Source: Lachnospiraceae bacterium
GTDB taxonomy: Bacteria; Bacillota; Clostridia; Lachnospirales; Lachnospiraceae
Direction of reading: 5' to 3'
NCBI GenBank assembly: GCA_022768745.1
Contig: JALELK010000115.1
Span: 54,664 to 118,663 of the forward strand
Length of the DNA: 64,000 nt
Under the pieces are notes generated by a model. It saw only the letters and a program-made list of their open reading frames with translations. It did no database searches and was not told where the DNA came from. The position numbers and the translations under genes are program-made. The stretch's first letter is position 1. Each line of letters begins with the position of its first letter. Of the stretch, positions 61,935-64,000 are shown piece after piece.

Positions 61935-62470
61935 TGGAAATCAAACCTGTTTTAAAACAGATTATTGTCACATTTCTGATGATTTTCATCAGCTATATTT
62001 TACAGACAACTGTATTTACTAAACTGGAATTGGCAGGAGTTGTCCCTAATTTTTTGATTATTATCACCACCTCCTTTGGACTTATGCGAGGCTCTAAGTA
62101 TGGCATGGGCGTAGGGTTTATCTGCGGGTTGGTGCTTGATTGTTTTAGCGGTTCTTATTTTGGCATCTATTTACTAATCTATTTATACATGGGTTTTTTA
62201 AGTGGATTGTTTAAACGTATGTTTTATGGAGACGATATTAAATTACCATTGGCTCTGATTGCTGCTAATGATATTATATATGGAATTCTTATCTATTTGA
62301 TTATGTTCTTGCCTAGAAAAAGGTTTGCTTTTGGCTACTACTTTTTCAATACAATTATTCCCGAGGCAGTTTACACCATATTGTTATCCATTGTAGTTTA
62401 TTACATTGTTTTAAGAGTGAACCAATGGTTCGATAAAGATAATAAAAGGAGTGGAAAAGGACTTGTTTGA
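61931..62470 (+). CDS. mreD: Rod shape-determining protein MreD
   Basis: A 179-residue integral membrane protein with five or six helices, including the conserved FTKLELAGVVPNFLIIITTSFGLMRGSKYGMGVGF region (quoted loosely; residues about 25-60) with PNF/L in the second helix. It completes the MreBCD complex. It overlaps mreC by 4 bases and PBP2 by 8, so the three are coupled. Confidence 0.92.
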   Translation: MMEIKPVLKQIIVTFLMIFISYILQTTVFTKLELAGVVPNFLIIITTSFGLMRGSKYGMGVGFICGLVLDCFSGSYFGIYLLIYLYMGFLSGLFKRMFYGDDIKLPLALIAANDIIYGILIYLIMFLPRKRFAFGYYFFNTIIPEAVYTILLSIVVYYIVLRVNQWFDKDNKRSGKGLV

Positions 62471-64000
62471 GCGCATACTTGATTTTTTAAATAAAATATT
62501 TTCGTCCAGACTCCGGGTTATCACTTGTGTAATGATGTTCTTTTCCGGTATTTTGATTGTCCGTCTGTTTGTTCTTCAGATTATCAACGGTCAGCAATAT
62601 CAGGATAACTATGATTTAAAGGTAGAAAAAAAAGAATCCATCGAAGCGGCCAGAGGTACTATTTATGATCGAAACGGGGAAGTTCTCGCGTATAATAAAT
62701 TGGCTTATGCTATCACTATCGAGGATAACGGTTCTTATGAAAGTTCCGATGATAAGAATCAGAAATTAAATTCTGAAATTGCCAAAATTATTAAAAACAT
62801 CGAAAAAAATGGAGATGAAATTGATAATGATTTTGGAATCGTGAGATCTGCCACTGGAAAATATGAATTCACCAGCTCATCAGGCACACAATTGCAAAGA
62901 TTTCGTGCAGATGTGTTTGGACACGCCAGTATTGATGATTTGAAATACAATGACAAGTTAAAGATTGATGAGGCTAATGCCTCCGCTTCTGAGATTATGG
63001 AATATCTTATGGGAGATAAACGATATGATATTTCAACAAACTATAAAGAAGCATTGCGGTATAAGATTTGTATTGTCCGTTACAATATTGGACAAAACAG
63101 TTATCAAAAATATATCGCGACAACCATTGCCAGCGACGTTAGCGAAGTGTCTGTAGCCTATATCAAAGAAAATATGAATGATTTAACCGGTGTTAATATC
63201 AAAGAAACATCGGTACGACACTATGTGGACAGCGAATATTTTGCCCATATTGTAGGTTATACCGGTACGATTTCCACAGAAGAGTATGAAAAGGCTCATA
63301 AAAAAGATAAAGATGTGGAATTGACAGATGTGGTTGGTAAATCCGGCATTGAACAGTATATGAACAAATATCTTTCCGGTAAAAAAGGAAACGAAACCGT
63401 TTATGTTGATAATGTGGGAAATTTGATTCAGGTTTCTGACCGCAAGGAATCGGTTCCTGGAAATGATGTGTATTTGTCCATAGATAAAAATCTACAGATT
63501 GCCACATATAAGGCATTAGAGAAAGAAATCGCCGGTATTGTTTATTCAAAAATTGCAAACATCAAGACCTATGAGCCTACCAGCGATGAAAAAGACATTA
63601 TGATTCCTATTTATGATGTCTATTATGCGCTGATAAACAATAACTTGATTGATATTGACAAGTTTGAGAGAAGCAGTGCCTCTGACACAGAAAAGACAGT
63701 TTTGCATGCATATAACAGTAAGTTGGATAGTGTAATCTCTACTCTGACCGGTCAATTAAATACAGATTCGCCACAGGTTTATAAAAATTTAACCCCGGAG
63801 TACCAGGAGTATTCCACATATATCGTTACGTCTTTGAAATCCCAGGGGATTTTTGATGCAAAGGCCATCGATACCGCTGATGATATCTACAAGCAATGGA
63901 CAGATGAGTCCTTGAGTGTAAATGAATATTTAAAGTATGCCATAGAGAAAAACTGGATTGATATCACGAAGTATTCCGAAACGTCTCGCTATGCAGATAC
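62463..64000 (+). CDS. mrdA: Penicillin-binding protein 2 (elongation transpeptidase), 5' part
   Basis: The gene runs off the window; 512 codons are present without a stop. The start is a TTG at 62463 behind AGGAG-N6-AAAGGA, overlapping mreD. A transmembrane helix at about 18-38 is followed by the PBP2 pedestal: AARGTIYDRNGEVLAYN near 60, GYTGTISTEEYE and GKSGIEQYMNKYLSG near 295, then SIDKNLQ near 338. Beyond that a helix-rich segment of at least 160 residues fills the space where GAVVVMDPKTGEILA would be expected; the catalytic SxxK has not been reached by the window end. Together with MreBCD it elongates the cell wall. Confidence 0.9.
   Translation, partial: MFERILDFLNKIFSSRLRVITCVMMFFSGILIVRLFVLQIINGQQYQDNYDLKVEKKESIEAARGTIYDRNGEVLAYNKLAYAITIEDNGSYESSDDKNQKLNSEIAKIIKNIEKNGDEIDNDFGIVRSATGKYEFTSSSGTQLQRFRADVFGHASIDDLKYNDKLKIDEANASASEIMEYLMGDKRYDISTNYKEALRYKICIVRYNIGQNSYQKYIATTIASDVSEVSVAYIKENMNDLTGVNIKETSVRHYVDSEYFAHIVGYTGTISTEEYEKAHKKDKDVELTDVVGKSGIEQYMNKYLSGKKGNETVYVDNVGNLIQVSDRKESVPGNDVYLSIDKNLQIATYKALEKEIAGIVYSKIANIKTYEPTSDEKDIMIPIYDVYYALINNNLIDIDKFERSSASDTEKTVLHAYNSKLDSVISTLTGQLNTDSPQVYKNLTPEYQEYSTYIVTSLKSQGIFDAKAIDTADDIYKQWTDESLSVNEYLKYAIEKNWIDITKYSETSRYAD

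Overview
The window looks like chromosomal core DNA from a low-to-mid GC, anaerobic, Gram-positive member of the Clostridia, most likely family Lachnospiraceae. Supporting points are Firmicutes-type sigma-A promoters (TTGACA-N17-TATAAT style), strong AGGAGG ribosome sites with frequent TTG starts, a CIRCE/HrcA-controlled groESL operon, a T-box leader before thrS, a Rex regulator, sporulation genes (yqfC, yqfD, a BofC-like protein, a SpoIIIE/FtsK translocase beside a TepA-like ClpP homologue), formate-THF ligase, and small cysteine-rich proteins typical of this family. Almost everything is on the + strand; the exceptions are one small membrane protein (10.8-11.0 kb), the aro/tyr operon (14.1-17.5 kb) and a cluster of small proteins (21.4-22.5 kb). 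I found no tRNA, rRNA, CRISPR array, insertion sequence or prophage.

Layout. 0-3.2 kb: the 3' end of a folB-folK fusion followed by a CPBP protease, a DUF308 membrane protein and an Mbeg1-like hydrolase. 3.2-7.6 kb: groES-groEL, a DegV lipid-binding protein and purA. 7.7-11.7 kb: a two-gene ABC exporter (ATPase plus permease-GldG fusion), a large palindromic element, a small membrane protein and a SEC-C protein. 11.7-14 kb: T-box and thrS. 14-17.5 kb (minus): aroF-tyrA-aroA. 17.6-22.5 kb: a secreted beta-repeat protein, leuS and small uncharacterised genes. 22.6-28.9 kb: a chemoreceptor, a eukaryote-type NADP isocitrate dehydrogenase, an ABC-F ATPase, rex and a coiled-coil protein. 29-35.2 kb: nnr, alr, a MazF-family toxin without visible antitoxin, a CBS/HlyC protein, yebC and glgA. 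35.3-42.9 kb: tepA-like, ftsK/spoIIIE, fhs, folD, a zinc-ribbon/TPR/CHB_HEX protein and rlmH. 42.9-50.3 kb: yqfC-yqfD-phoH-(degenerate HD protein)-ybeY, a DUF3048 protein, a SpoVB/YtgP-type flippase and a BofC-like protein. 50.3-60 kb: two FAD proteins tightly coupled to mutS-mutL-miaA-ynbB. 60-64 kb: mreB-mreC-mreD and the start of a PBP2 gene that runs off the window.

How they work together. Several blocks are classic conserved neighbourhoods: the yqfC-to-ybeY block (spore formation plus rRNA maturation), mutSL-miaA-ynbB, and mreBCD-PBP2 (cell elongation). fhs and folD give the one-carbon folate route; folBK at the left edge makes the folate itself. aroF-tyrA-aroA supports tyrosine synthesis and looks transcriptionally controlled from a promoter abutting a 14-bp palindrome.

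I see no large undescribed multi-gene system. The signals most worth a second look are the 146-bp imperfect palindrome at 10658-10803; the PgpH-position membrane protein whose HD metal-binding residues are replaced; the duplicated cysteine-rich mini-protein preceded by a sigma-K-like promoter; the MazF toxin lacking a partner; the candidate Rex box and aro operator; and a few unrecognised small genes. All promoter, operator and terminator calls were made by eye.
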